From: Gottschalkiaceae bacterium SANA
Lineage (GTDB): Bacteria > Bacillota > Clostridia > Tissierellales > GPF-1
Assembly (NCBI GenBank): GCA_036323355.1
Contig: AP028876.1
Span: forward strand, 744,001-808,000
Reading direction: 5' to 3'
DNA length: 64,000 bases
In this document: positions 15,092 through 23,885 of the stretch, in pieces
Numbering within the stretch: position 1 is the first letter of the stretch
Layout: the number at the start of each line of letters is the position of its first letter
Position numbers and translations under genes: made by a program
Notes under the pieces: generated by a model
Seen by the model: the letters and a program-made list of their open reading frames with translations, nothing else
Told to the model about the DNA's origin: nothing
The model's database searches: none

Positions 15092-16783
15092 ATGGGCTCT
15101 TTTCGGAATCGAATTGTATGGATTGTGGTGATTGCCTTGGGCGTCACCTTGACGAGCTTTCTGGCAGTGACGCGGCAGGAAGTGAATAGACAAAATATGG
15201 AAATGACAAGAAGTTTGACGGAACAAATCATTGAAGCAAAATCCGCGCAGATCAGCGGATGGATGGAACAGAGAATAGCAGAGGTTCAGGTACTGACAGA
15301 GAGCGAATTGCTTCGGTCTATGGATATGTCTAGAATCAAACCCTATATGCGTGCCTTTGATGCACAACATGATGAAGCCTTTGAATCCTTTGGCATTTGC
15401 GATGAAGCAGGCATGATGTGGATTTCTGATGATACGATGATTGATATTGGCGATCGGGAATATTTTCAACGCATTCAAGAAACTGGAGCCGATTTTGTGA
15501 TCAGTGATCCGATTATTTCAAAATCAAATGAAGAGCCGATTGTCATTATTCATCATCGAATATTTGGTGAAAATGACGAAACCTTGGGGCATGTAAATGC
15601 AGCAATCCGATTGTCAAAGCTCTCGGAATTAGCCAGCGAGGTTGTTGTGGAGGATGGGCAAGGCTGGCTGGTAGATGGTAGCGGTCATATTTTCACACCG
15701 ACCCAAGCTGGTTATGAGGTAACCGACTTGGAAGCCTTTCAAACATTAGGATCCTTCGTGGTTGGGAATCAACAGGGAGTTCGAGTCCAAGGCCAGGATG
15801 GCCAGGAAGGTCGTTTGTTTTTGGCCCCGTTGAAGAGTGTGCCGGGTTGGCAGATGGGCATTGTGATTTCTGAGGAAGCCATGGCCGCGCCAACGCAGAA
15901 ACTAATTACATCGCTAATGGGTCTTGGCGGTGGGATTTTATTGATTGCAGCTCTTTTGGTAGGTATGATTATCAGTGGAATTTTTCGCCCTATGAATCGC
16001 TTGATGATTTTAATGGAACAAGCTGGTTCTGGGGATCTTTTTGTCCGATTTGAAGAGAAGCGTAAAGATGAAATTGGCCAGCTGGGAGAACGGTTTAACT
16101 GGTTGCTGGAACAAATTCAAAGCCTGGTCATACAGGTGAAAAAGAAGGAAAAAGAAAAACAACGGGCTGAAATGACAGCATTGCAAGCACAAATTCACCC
16201 CCATTTTCTCTATAACACCTTGGATACGATTCAGTGGAAGGCATTGGAGTACGGCGCTGATGAGGCAGCCGATATGATTCAGGCCTTGTCGAAATTTTTT
16301 CGTTATTCTTTGAATCAAGGGAAAGAATGGACAAGCCTTGAAAATGAAGTTCAGCAAATTCGAAACTACCTATTTATTCAAAAAATCCGTTATGAGGAAC
16401 GGTTGCACTTTGAGATTGATTGCCGTGCTGATATGAATTGGGAGATTCCAAAATTGATTTTACAACCGCTAGTGGAAAATGCGATTTATCATGGCATTAA
16501 GCCTAAAGCGGAGGGCGGCTTAATTCGAATCGAGATTCGTGAGGAATCGATGCGGCTAGAGATAGCAATTTGTGATACCGGGATTGGTATGGATCCAGCG
16601 GCACTTAGAAAATTGCGAAAGAGTGTAGAAGGAGACGGCGAATCTTTAGGGGTTGGTATGATGAATGTGCAACGAAGGCTGCAGCTAGTTTATGGAAGAG
16701 CCTATGGTATTACACGGATCCTTTCGGGAAATGGAGGGACACGAATTGAACTTCGAATTCCAAAGCGGGGAGGAAAAGCATGA
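15092..16783 (+). CDS. Sensor histidine kinase with extracellular dCache domain (YesM/LytS type)
   Basis: A 563-residue membrane kinase. A membrane segment (about 8-27), an extracellular dCache-like region (about 30-265), a second membrane segment (about 272-295), a HAMP domain (about 297-350) and a His_kinase domain follow in order. The phosphoacceptor is His369 in IHPHFLYNTL. The ATPase part contains PLVENAIYHGIKPK and DTGIGM. The ATG follows AGGAGG. It overlaps the response regulator by four bases. The outside sensor probably reads a small carboxylate or the acceptor used by the upstream reductase. Confidence 0.92.
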   Translation: MGSFRNRIVWIVVIALGVTLTSFLAVTRQEVNRQNMEMTRSLTEQIIEAKSAQISGWMEQRIAEVQVLTESELLRSMDMSRIKPYMRAFDAQHDEAFESFGICDEAGMMWISDDTMIDIGDREYFQRIQETGADFVISDPIISKSNEEPIVIIHHRIFGENDETLGHVNAAIRLSKLSELASEVVVEDGQGWLVDGSGHIFTPTQAGYEVTDLEAFQTLGSFVVGNQQGVRVQGQDGQEGRLFLAPLKSVPGWQMGIVISEEAMAAPTQKLITSLMGLGGGILLIAALLVGMIISGIFRPMNRLMILMEQAGSGDLFVRFEEKRKDEIGQLGERFNWLLEQIQSLVIQVKKKEKEKQRAEMTALQAQIHPHFLYNTLDTIQWKALEYGADEAADMIQALSKFFRYSLNQGKEWTSLENEVQQIRNYLFIQKIRYEERLHFEIDCRADMNWEIPKLILQPLVENAIYHGIKPKAEGGLIRIEIREESMRLEIAICDTGIGMDPAALRKLRKSVEGDGESLGVGMMNVQRRLQLVYGRAYGITRILSGNGGTRIELRIPKRGGKA

Positions 16784-17517
16784 AAATATTAATTGCTGAC
16801 GACGAGTCAACGATTCGAAATGGATTGGCTGGATTGATTGGTAAGTGGTTTCCAAATTGGGAGATTGTTGGATTAGCAGAAAATGGAAAGCGAGCCTTAC
16901 GAATTGCCAGCCAAGAGAAACCGCAAATTGCGCTTGTTGATATTAATATGCCGGAAATGAATGGTTTAGAGATGATTGAAAAACTTCGTTCGATTCTGCC
17001 AAATACCCTGGTTGTGATTTTGTCGGGCTATGATCAATTTGATTATGCGCAGCAGGGGATTCGTTTGGGTGTGTTGGATTATTTACTCAAGCCGGTTGAC
17101 CGCGAAGAACTATTTATGGTCTTGCGGGATGCGGGAGAAAGACTGGCAAAAAGCACAATTGAAGGTGTGGAGGAAATAAGTGACGAGCTGAATCTTGCGC
17201 AGCAAGCACGGGCCTTGTTGGAGGGCAGTTTTACGGATTCTGAAACGACCCTCAATGGAATAGCAGCTTCATTGCATGTGAGCGCATCTTCTTTAACTCG
17301 AAGCATGCAAAAGGAATTTGGCATGAGTTTTGGGGAATATATTACGTCCCTTCGAATTGAAAAAGCTTGTTTGCTTTTGATGAGTACAGAACAAAAAATG
17401 TATGAGGTTGCTGAGAATTGTGGATATGGAAGTCAGCATTATTTTAGCCGGGTATTTCGGAAACAACGAGGAGAAACGCCACAGGCCTATAGAAAGAGTA
17501 ATAAAAAGAAAGAGTGA
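16780..17517 (+). CDS. Response regulator with AraC-type DNA-binding domain (YesN type)
   Basis: A 245-residue regulator. The receiver (about 1-120) has the acidic pair DDE near residue 7, phosphoacceptor Asp54 in LVDINMPEMNG and Lys in LLKPVD. The C-terminal AraC/XylS double helix-turn-helix (about 140-240) ends in YGSQHYFSRVFRKQRGETP. It is translationally coupled to the kinase by an overlap. Target genes are not proven; the adjacent flavin reductase gene, with a -10 box but no -35, is the best candidate. Confidence 0.92.
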   Translation: MKILIADDESTIRNGLAGLIGKWFPNWEIVGLAENGKRALRIASQEKPQIALVDINMPEMNGLEMIEKLRSILPNTLVVILSGYDQFDYAQQGIRLGVLDYLLKPVDREELFMVLRDAGERLAKSTIEGVEEISDELNLAQQARALLEGSFTDSETTLNGIAASLHVSASSLTRSMQKEFGMSFGEYITSLRIEKACLLLMSTEQKMYEVAENCGYGSQHYFSRVFRKQRGETPQAYRKSNKKKE

Positions 17518-17540
17518 TTTTATCACTCTTTCTTTTTATT
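17500..17540 (+). terminator. Perfect 41-base palindromic terminator
   Basis: Two perfectly complementary 19-base arms around a TTT loop, overlapping the response regulator stop codon. The U-rich 3' arm is typical of an AT-rich terminator and may also work in the reverse direction. Confidence 0.85.
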
Positions 17541-17590
17541 ACAAAGTTATTTCTAAATAGCTTAAAATAATTCCAAATTAGTGAAAACTA

Positions 17591-17619
17591 TTGCAATTAA
17601 GTAATATATCCCTTATAAT
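17591..17619 (+). promoter_or_regulatory. Promoter of the first MFS gene
   Basis: TTGCAA (17591-17596), 17-base spacer, TATAAT (17614-17619), about 95 bases ahead of the coding start. Confidence 0.7.
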
Positions 17620-17713
17620 TTTAATGTTACCGTTTAAAAGAATTATATAAAAAAGAAATTGATCGAGAGATCGGGTTGTTTTTTAAACATATTATAAATC
17701 GGAGATGATATGG

Positions 17714-18997
17714 TTGAGAAGATTAGAAAAAAGAAATATGTTTTTCTATCTTTCAGGGAAGCTGGTTTCCCTGCTAGGCACAAAAATGTTTACTTTTGCA
17801 ATGGGACTGTATATTCTACGCATCACGGGATCGGGGATGAGTTTTGCTTTTTCCTTGCTGCTGAGCATGGTGCCAAGTTTGATTTTTGGACCAATTGCAG
17901 GTTCTTTTGCCGATCGATTTGATCGCAAAAAAATTGTTGTTTGGATGGATGCATTAAGCGGTGTTTCCATGTTGGCTGCACTTTGGTTTGCCAACACCCA
18001 GGGACTGAGCGTTTCTATTATTTATATTGCGATCGTCTTGTTAAATGCGTTGAATATTTTCTTTGATGTTACATTTGAGGCTTCTTTGCCAAATTTGGTG
18101 GAACGAAAGAATCTTGGATTTATGCAATCCTACAGCCATTCCATTCGAAATTTTACAGATATTTTGGGACCGGTTTTAGGCGGTCTGGTTTATTCTTGGG
18201 TGGATCCCAAGACCTTTATGTTGATCAATGGGATTTCATTTTTATTGTCTGCAGCGAGTGAGACCTTTATTTCCTTTGAATTTAATCGAGATGAGACTGC
18301 AAAGGACAATCAAGCACCATTAAGCTTCTCTTCTGTATTCAATGATCTAAAAGAGGGGTACGAGTACTTCTCAGAGAAGAAGGAAATTTTGAGCCTGTAT
18401 AAGCACGTCATGATCTACAATTTCTTCTTTACCGCATGGGATGTACTGATGCCGTTGATTTTGGTTGCAACTTTGCGTGTTAGTGATCATTCTTACGGAA
18501 TGGTTCAGGGAAGTTTTTTTGTAGGGGCTCTGGTTTTCAGTTTGATTGGTGCAAAAAGGATGGGTGCTTTTCAAATTCGTCGATTTACGGGTCAGATGCT
18601 CTTGATTGCCTGTATGATTTTGTTGTATGCGTTGCCAGTTTTGCCGCATCCGTTTCCGTTTTTTGTTAATCACGTGGTCCCCATCTATATTGGTTTGGGC
18701 TTTGTTGTTGGCGGCGTATTAATGATGATTAATATTCCAATGATGGTGATGATTCAAATGGGAACCGAAGATCGCTATCGGGGACGTGTGATGGGATTTT
18801 GTGCGACAATTTCAAGGGTGATCAGTCCATTGGGACTTTTGATTCATGGAATTTTATCGGATCGTGTTGCGCCTTATCTTTTAATGATTTATGGTGGAGT
18901 GGCCATGTTGTTTGTTGCGATTATGTTTTATCGAAGTTCAATGAAGCAAAATTATTATGCCTCGATTCCACAAGAGAAAGAAGTTAAGACCTCGTAA
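17714..18997 (+). CDS. MFS exporter, paralogue of the 19205 gene
   Basis: A 427-residue, 12-segment MFS transporter of the MFS_3 (macrolide/siderophore exporter) type. FADRFDRKKIVV is the loop 2-3 motif. It closely resembles the product of 19205 in its first 90 residues (FLSGK, SLLG, FAMGLYILR, TGSGMSFA), indicating tandem duplication. The start is uncertain: ATG 17705 directly abuts GGAG with no spacer, whereas in-frame TTG 17714 has nine bases, so I prefer TTG. It has its own promoter and terminator. The substrate is unknown. Confidence 0.85.
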   Translation: MRRLEKRNMFFYLSGKLVSLLGTKMFTFAMGLYILRITGSGMSFAFSLLLSMVPSLIFGPIAGSFADRFDRKKIVVWMDALSGVSMLAALWFANTQGLSVSIIYIAIVLLNALNIFFDVTFEASLPNLVERKNLGFMQSYSHSIRNFTDILGPVLGGLVYSWVDPKTFMLINGISFLLSAASETFISFEFNRDETAKDNQAPLSFSSVFNDLKEGYEYFSEKKEILSLYKHVMIYNFFFTAWDVLMPLILVATLRVSDHSYGMVQGSFFVGALVFSLIGAKRMGAFQIRRFTGQMLLIACMILLYALPVLPHPFPFFVNHVVPIYIGLGFVVGGVLMMINIPMMVMIQMGTEDRYRGRVMGFCATISRVISPLGLLIHGILSDRVAPYLLMIYGGVAMLFVAIMFYRSSMKQNYYASIPQEKEVKTS

Positions 18998-19010
18998 GAG
19001 GTCTTTTTAT
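18986..19010 (+). terminator. Terminator of the first MFS gene
   Basis: AAGACCTC-GTAA-GAGGTCTT then T residues. The stop codon TAA lies in the loop. Confidence 0.88.
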
Positions 19011-19081
19011 ATGGGGAAATGTAATGAATTTAGCTGGCCAAGCCAATTAATGCTTTTCATGAGGAAGAGGTAGAAATGATC

Positions 19082-19109
19082 TTTTAGTTAGATCATTGTC
19101 TAACTAAAA
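19082..19109. promoter_or_regulatory. Upstream operator (GTTAGA-N6-TCTAAC)
   Basis: TTTTAGTTAGA-TCATTG-TCTAACTAAAA has 11-base perfect arms. It lies just upstream of the -35 box at 19127. Its core is repeated at 19161-19178 past the -10 box, which suggests two copies binding one regulator, perhaps by looping. Confidence 0.75.
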
Positions 19110-19126
19110 TAAATTTAGAAGAACAC

Positions 19127-19154
19127 TTGACATATATGAGTTCGATGATATACT
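19127..19154 (+). promoter_or_regulatory. Promoter of the MFS-ArsR-MFS operon
   Basis: TTGACA (19127-19132), 16-base spacer, TATACT (19149-19154). Operators lie immediately before and after it. Confidence 0.8.
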
Positions 19155-19160
19155 GAATAT

Positions 19161-19192
19161 GTTAGAGAAACTTCTAACTAAAACCAGTTAGA
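19161..19192. promoter_or_regulatory. Downstream operator pair at the transcription start
   Basis: GTTAGA-N6-TCTAAC (19161-19178) repeats the core of the upstream site with the same spacing. It interlocks with TCTAACT-N6-AGTTAGA (19173-19192), so three half-sites are packed in 32 bases at the predicted start. The ArsR-type protein encoded in the operon is the likely binder. Confidence 0.72.
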
Positions 19193-19204
19193 TGGGAGAA
19201 AAGT

Positions 19205-20491
19205 ATGAGCCAGGATCAAAGAAAAGAAAGAAGCAATGTCGTATTATTTTTATCAGGTAAATTTGTTTCGCTTTTAGGGTCACAAATGTATGGATTTGCA
19301 ATGGGACTTTACATATTACGGATGACAGGATCCGGGATGAGCTTTGCCATTAACATCCTGCTTTCTACAATCCCAGCATTGATCTTTTCTCCTCTTGCGG
19401 GATCCCTTGCCGATCGGAAAAATCGAAAAAAGATTGTTGTGGGTGCGGATCTTTTAAGCGGTGTGATTATGCTGATCGTTTTTACAATAACGATGAACGT
19501 GGGGCTTAAGGTTGGTCTTGTTTATCTCTCTACCTTTCTTTTGCGCAGTGTCAGTATCTTTTTTAATGTGACTTTTGATGCGGCAATGCCAAATTTGGTT
19601 CGAAAGGAAAAAATCGGCCAGATTCAATCGCTTTCTCAAGCGGCGACACAGGGAACCAGTATTTTAGGACCGGTTTTCGGGGCCATGCTTTATGCGATTA
19701 TCTCACCGCAACTCTTCTTGTTGGCCAATGGAATCTCTTTTGTATGTTCGGGAATTTCAGAAATGTTTATTGATTTTTACTGGCGCGTTGCTCCGGCAGA
19801 AGCAAAAAGTGAGGAAGATCATGGATATTTTGCTTCCATCAAAGAAGGCTATTCATATATGGCCAAGAATCCCATGATGAAGGCGATGATTCGAAATATC
19901 ATTGGGATCAACTTTTTCTTTTCGGTGATTGGGATTATGATTCCAGTGGTTTTGGTGCGAGACCTGCAGCTTTCCAGTCAACAATTTGGCATTACAGAGG
20001 CCTTGTTCTCCATTGGTGCTTTGATATGGTCGATCAAATTGAGTCAGCAAGCCGATGAGGATGTTACCCTGTTGGGATATTCAAAAAAAATGATTTGGCT
20101 GCCACTTTTGACATTGGCCATGGGATTTGCTGTGATTCCCGGCATTGGCATTCTACAGACGATTCCACCGGTTGTCTATTATGGAATTCTTGCTTTCACC
20201 ATGGGGGCATGCCTCATGGCAGTTAATATTCCAATGATGGTGTATATTCAAAAGAATACGGAAGATGAGAATCGAGGGCGTGTCATGGGATTTTTAAATA
20301 TGATTGCCATGCTGATTTCACCGCTGGGCTATTTGCTTCACGGGTATTTGTCGGATGTGCTTCCAAGTTATATACTGTTTGTATATGCAGGCCTTGCGAC
20401 CCTCGTTTTGGTGGGCGATCTGTATCGATCCGGTATACGACTTGAAAGGGGAAGCGTGACTTATGAAGCAAAAATTGAAACTGAAATCTAG
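19205..20491 (+). CDS. MFS exporter, first gene of the ArsR-regulated operon
   Basis: A 428-residue, 12-segment MFS_3 transporter, paralogous to the 17714 product. LADRKNRKKIVV is the loop 2-3 motif and NTEDENRGRVMGF the matching loop in the second half. The ATG follows GGGAGAA. Its stop overlaps the start of the ArsR-type gene by 29 bases. Efflux of a toxic compound sensed by the regulator is the likely job. Confidence 0.88.
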   Translation: MSQDQRKERSNVVLFLSGKFVSLLGSQMYGFAMGLYILRMTGSGMSFAINILLSTIPALIFSPLAGSLADRKNRKKIVVGADLLSGVIMLIVFTITMNVGLKVGLVYLSTFLLRSVSIFFNVTFDAAMPNLVRKEKIGQIQSLSQAATQGTSILGPVFGAMLYAIISPQLFLLANGISFVCSGISEMFIDFYWRVAPAEAKSEEDHGYFASIKEGYSYMAKNPMMKAMIRNIIGINFFFSVIGIMIPVVLVRDLQLSSQQFGITEALFSIGALIWSIKLSQQADEDVTLLGYSKKMIWLPLLTLAMGFAVIPGIGILQTIPPVVYYGILAFTMGACLMAVNIPMMVYIQKNTEDENRGRVMGFLNMIAMLISPLGYLLHGYLSDVLPSYILFVYAGLATLVLVGDLYRSGIRLERGSVTYEAKIETEI

Positions 20492-21509
20492 TCTTGTAAT
20501 TGAATACTTATACTTGCTGACACGCATCAGCAATAAGGATCTCTTTCAGAATCATCCAATTATCCAGCATTATCGACAAGATTCTGAGGTGAAAGAAACC
20601 ATTGAAGAAATACGAAAGGAAATCAGTCCTTTTTTAAAAAGAGACCTTGATTATTTTGTGTTGAACTTTACGGGAACCGTGTCTATTCCATTGATCTTGT
20701 CCCTAGAGAATGGGTATGATTCGCCCATTGAAATGATCGATGCGATTGAAGCTATGGACGCTCAATCGTGGCTGCAATATTATTTCACCTTGAATGATCA
20801 GCAAGTGATTTTGGCAGAGTGTACGGATCAGGAGCTTCGGACCATTATCGAAGAACAAATTAAGCCCAGTTGGGATTTTCCCAACCGTGACGAAGAAATG
20901 GTGATTGAGCTACGAAAGTATGCTGAAGAATCAAAGGGACAAATTGTTCAACTTTATCGCAATTTTTATCAAAAGCATTTTAAAAAAAGAGAAGCGATGT
21001 TGCAAAATAAGTTGAAGAAGATTTTAGAGATCCATCAACGATTTTTAGAAGATCACCCCAAGGAATTTATGGAAGAGATTCTTTGGATGAAAGAAGAGTA
21101 CTATGATCAAAGTGAGGATATTGAATTCACTGTGACCTGGATTGGAGAACTCTCTCATAGTGTTAGCATTGATAAAAACAAGATTATGGGGGTCTATGGC
21201 TTTGGATATCTACAGCGGTTTGATAAAGAATTTATAAAAATGCAGACAATGAAGTTATTTAAAGTGCTATCTGATGAACGTCGATTGGAGATTCTGCGCA
21301 TGGTAGGGAAGAAACCGCGTTATGCTACAGAATTGGCCAAAGAATTGGCTTTGACCAAGGCGACGGTTTCTTATCATATGAATTTGATTATTGAGCAGGG
21401 ATTGGTAACGATCCGAGTGGAACAAAATCGTGTATATTATGATTTGAATACCGAAAGGTTGAACAAGCAATTATTGGATGTCATTAAGGATTTGGCAGGA
21501 GAGGAATAA
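20463..21509 (+). CDS. ArsR-type regulator with long N-terminal domain
   Basis: A 348-residue protein, much longer than a typical ArsR repressor (about 100). The winged helix is C-terminal (about 260-345; LFKVLSDERRLEILRMV, then ATELAKELALTKATVSYHMN). The N-terminal 240 residues are charged and helical, with no cysteine cluster, so a metal sensor is unlikely; a larger ligand is more plausible. It lies between two MFS genes on one transcript. GTTAGA-N6-TCTAAC sites flank the operon promoter and are its likely operators. Confidence 0.8.
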   Translation: MKQKLKLKSSLVIEYLYLLTRISNKDLFQNHPIIQHYRQDSEVKETIEEIRKEISPFLKRDLDYFVLNFTGTVSIPLILSLENGYDSPIEMIDAIEAMDAQSWLQYYFTLNDQQVILAECTDQELRTIIEEQIKPSWDFPNRDEEMVIELRKYAEESKGQIVQLYRNFYQKHFKKREAMLQNKLKKILEIHQRFLEDHPKEFMEEILWMKEEYYDQSEDIEFTVTWIGELSHSVSIDKNKIMGVYGFGYLQRFDKEFIKMQTMKLFKVLSDERRLEILRMVGKKPRYATELAKELALTKATVSYHMNLIIEQGLVTIRVEQNRVYYDLNTERLNKQLLDVIKDLAGEE

Positions 21510-21512
21510 GAA

Positions 21513-22736
21513 ATGAATGCATTGAAACAATACAGGGGGTTGCCGAAACCAATCTATTGGATTTTTCTTGCTCGCTTGGTCAGTGCTATGGGTGCCTTTG
21601 TGCACCCATTTTTGGCGATTTATTTGACAGAGACCTTGGGGTATTCGACGGCGCAAGCGGGGCTTTATGTTACCTACTCTGTGGCGGCTTACGTGCCCGG
21701 TTCTATCATTGGCGGAAGGCTGGTTGATCAATTGGGCAGGAAACGGGTTTTGCTGATTTTTCAAGCCCTGGCAGCTTTTTGTTATTTGGCGGTAGTGGTT
21801 TTCCCCAACCCCAATTGGATTCCCTGGTTTCTAATTGCATCCGGTTTTTTCAATAGTGTGGCACAACCTGCTCATGGAGCGATTACGGCAGATTTGACAA
21901 CACCAAAAAATCGACAACAGGCTTTTTCCTTTCTTTATTTGGGCATGAATATCGGCTTTGCAGTGGGACCTTTAATTGCGGGATTTCTATTTAATCGTTT
22001 TTTGATGTGGATATTTATTGGGGATGCGGCGACAACCTTGGTCGCCTTGGTCTTTATTGCTAGGGGCGTGCCCGAGACCATGCCGATGGCGGAAACTGAG
22101 GAAATGGATAGTGAACGAACCGCAGAACAGCGTGAAGAGGGTTCTTTGTTGCGGGTCCTTTTTCGGCGACCAACGCTTCTGGTATTCTCTTTGATATTGA
22201 CCGTTATTTCTTTTGTAGTGGTGCAGATGCATTTCACCGTTCCCCTGCAAGTGAATGATTGGTTTGGTCCAGAGCGTGGGAAGGCGTATTTTGGCATGCT
22301 GATGTCGGTCAATGGATTGGCGGTGATTGTTTTCACACCATTTTTGGTTCATTGGACCAAAAAGAATTCTTCGATTTTCAATGTGGCTTTATCGAATTTG
22401 TTCTATTTGCTTGCGGTATTTATGTTGGGCATCCGTGGACCCTTGCCCTGGTATTTTTTGATGATGCTAGTTTGGACGGCGGGGGAAGTCTTGCAAGTGA
22501 CCAACTACAGTGTGTATTTGGCCAATCATACCCCGGAAAATTATCGAGGACGATTCAATTCCATCATTAACATCATTCAAGGAACTGGTTATGGGGTGGG
22601 GCCGCTGATCATGGGTGAATATTTGGAAACCCATACCACTTGGAAAATTTGGCCGTGGATTCAGCTATTAACTTTGGGCGCAACCCTTGCTGTTATGGGA
22701 TTGTTTCTTTGGGAGAGAAGAGTAAGGAAGAGATAA
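21513..22736 (+). CDS. MFS transporter, third gene of the ArsR operon
   Basis: A 407-residue, 12-segment MFS transporter from a different branch than the two MFS_3 genes upstream. RLVDQLGRKRVL is the loop 2-3 motif. It follows the ArsR-type stop by three bases with GGAGAGGAA before the ATG, so it is part of the same operon. A bidirectional terminator follows. Its substrate is unknown; co-regulation with an unrelated exporter suggests a shared inducer. Confidence 0.87.
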   Translation: MNALKQYRGLPKPIYWIFLARLVSAMGAFVHPFLAIYLTETLGYSTAQAGLYVTYSVAAYVPGSIIGGRLVDQLGRKRVLLIFQALAAFCYLAVVVFPNPNWIPWFLIASGFFNSVAQPAHGAITADLTTPKNRQQAFSFLYLGMNIGFAVGPLIAGFLFNRFLMWIFIGDAATTLVALVFIARGVPETMPMAETEEMDSERTAEQREEGSLLRVLFRRPTLLVFSLILTVISFVVVQMHFTVPLQVNDWFGPERGKAYFGMLMSVNGLAVIVFTPFLVHWTKKNSSIFNVALSNLFYLLAVFMLGIRGPLPWYFLMMLVWTAGEVLQVTNYSVYLANHTPENYRGRFNSIINIIQGTGYGVGPLIMGEYLETHTTWKIWPWIQLLTLGATLAVMGLFLWERRVRKR

Positions 22737-22737
22737 G

Positions 22738-22786
22738 AAAACCACTTGATCTGGGACAATGAATTTTCCCAAATCAAGTGGTTTTT
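22738..22786. terminator. Bidirectional terminator between the MFS gene and ltaE
   Basis: AAAACCACTTGAT / ATCAAGTGGTTTT outer stem with an inner TGGGA/TCCCA stem. T runs on both strands serve the two convergent genes. Confidence 0.9.
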
Positions 22787-22792
22787 GTTATT

Positions 22793-23806
22793 CTAATCAA
22801 TTGCTGCAAGGAAAGAATCAACGGATTCTTGTGGGGTTGCCCAAGAGGTAACAAGCCGAATGGCGATTTGATCACCAACGGGCTCCCACTCATAGAAGGC
22901 GAAGTCCTTTTGTAAAATTTGAATTTGTTCCTTTGTTACAATCGGAAAGACTTGATTCGTTGGGGAATCAACAAAAAATGTCAGTCCTTTGCTCCGCAAG
23001 CCATCGGTGAGACGGTCAGCCATTTTTTTTGCGTGGCGTGCCAAATCGAAATACAAATCATCCGTAAAGAGAGCTTCAAATTGAATACCCAAAATCCGGC
23101 CCTTTGCCATTAGCGCACCGCGTTGTTTAATTAGATAGCGGAAGTCTTCCTTCAGGGATTCATTGCGAATGATGATGGCTTCTCCCAAAAGGGCGCCGTT
23201 TTTGGTCGCGCCGATGGTAAAGGCATCTGCTACTTGGCAGTGAAGCGCAAGGCTCAATTCTGCTTCTTTGACAACGATGGCGGCACCAATGCGGGCACCG
23301 TCAATATACAAAAGAAGATTGTTGCGGTCACAGGCTTGGCGAATGTCTAATAATTCATTTCGGTTATAGATTGTACCCACTTCGGTAGAGTTGGAGATAT
23401 AAACGAGTCGCGGTTGGACGGAATGCTCATCCTTGTGCCAATCAACCACTTCTTGGATCTGTGCGGGTCGGATTTTTCCGTCTCCGCAAGGAACGGTAAT
23501 AATCTTGTGTCCGGTGGCTTCAATAGCGCCAGTTTCATGGGTGGCGATGTGTCCGGATTCAACCGCGATACAAGCCTCGTGGGGGCGTAAAAAGGAAGCA
23601 ATGGCTGTTAAGTTGGCTTGGGTGCCACCCGGAAGCAGATGGACATCAACGTCTTGATTTTCAACGGCTTTTCGAATTTTTTGGATGGCGGTTGCTGTAT
23701 GCGAATCCAGTCCGTAACCGGGTTCTTGTTCCAGGTTTGATTGGATTAAGGCTTGTAGAATGCTTTCGTGGGCGCCTTCGCTATAATCGTTGGTAAAATA
23801 ATACAT
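22793..23806 (-). CDS. ltaE: Low-specificity L-threonine aldolase
   Basis: A 337-residue PLP enzyme of fold type I that cleaves threonine or allo-threonine to glycine and acetaldehyde. YFTNDYSEGAHESILQAL is the N-terminal family motif and the PLP lysine is in TIGATKNGAL (about residue 200). The length is typical. The ATG is preceded by AAGGAGG. It is a single-gene transcript ending in the shared terminator. Related family members act on other beta-hydroxy amino acids. Confidence 0.9.
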   Translation of the reverse strand: MYYFTNDYSEGAHESILQALIQSNLEQEPGYGLDSHTATAIQKIRKAVENQDVDVHLLPGGTQANLTAIASFLRPHEACIAVESGHIATHETGAIEATGHKIITVPCGDGKIRPAQIQEVVDWHKDEHSVQPRLVYISNSTEVGTIYNRNELLDIRQACDRNNLLLYIDGARIGAAIVVKEAELSLALHCQVADAFTIGATKNGALLGEAIIIRNESLKEDFRYLIKQRGALMAKGRILGIQFEALFTDDLYFDLARHAKKMADRLTDGLRSKGLTFFVDSPTNQVFPIVTKEQIQILQKDFAFYEWEPVGDQIAIRLVTSWATPQESVDSFLAAID

Positions 23807-23885
23807 GGAAATCCTCCTTGTGGCTCTAATTATTTATGAGTATAGAGTTTTTTGGATAAAAATGCAAGGCATCAAAGAGGTTTGA

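Noticed and set aside
17582-17595. Cre-like TGAAAACTATTGCA before the first MFS gene
   Set aside because: It matches 12 of 14 positions and lacks the central CG; weaker than the dhaK and 61421 sites.
17624-17637. Cre-like TGTTACCGTTTAAA after the first MFS promoter
   Set aside because: Two consensus positions fail, including one in a conserved arm.
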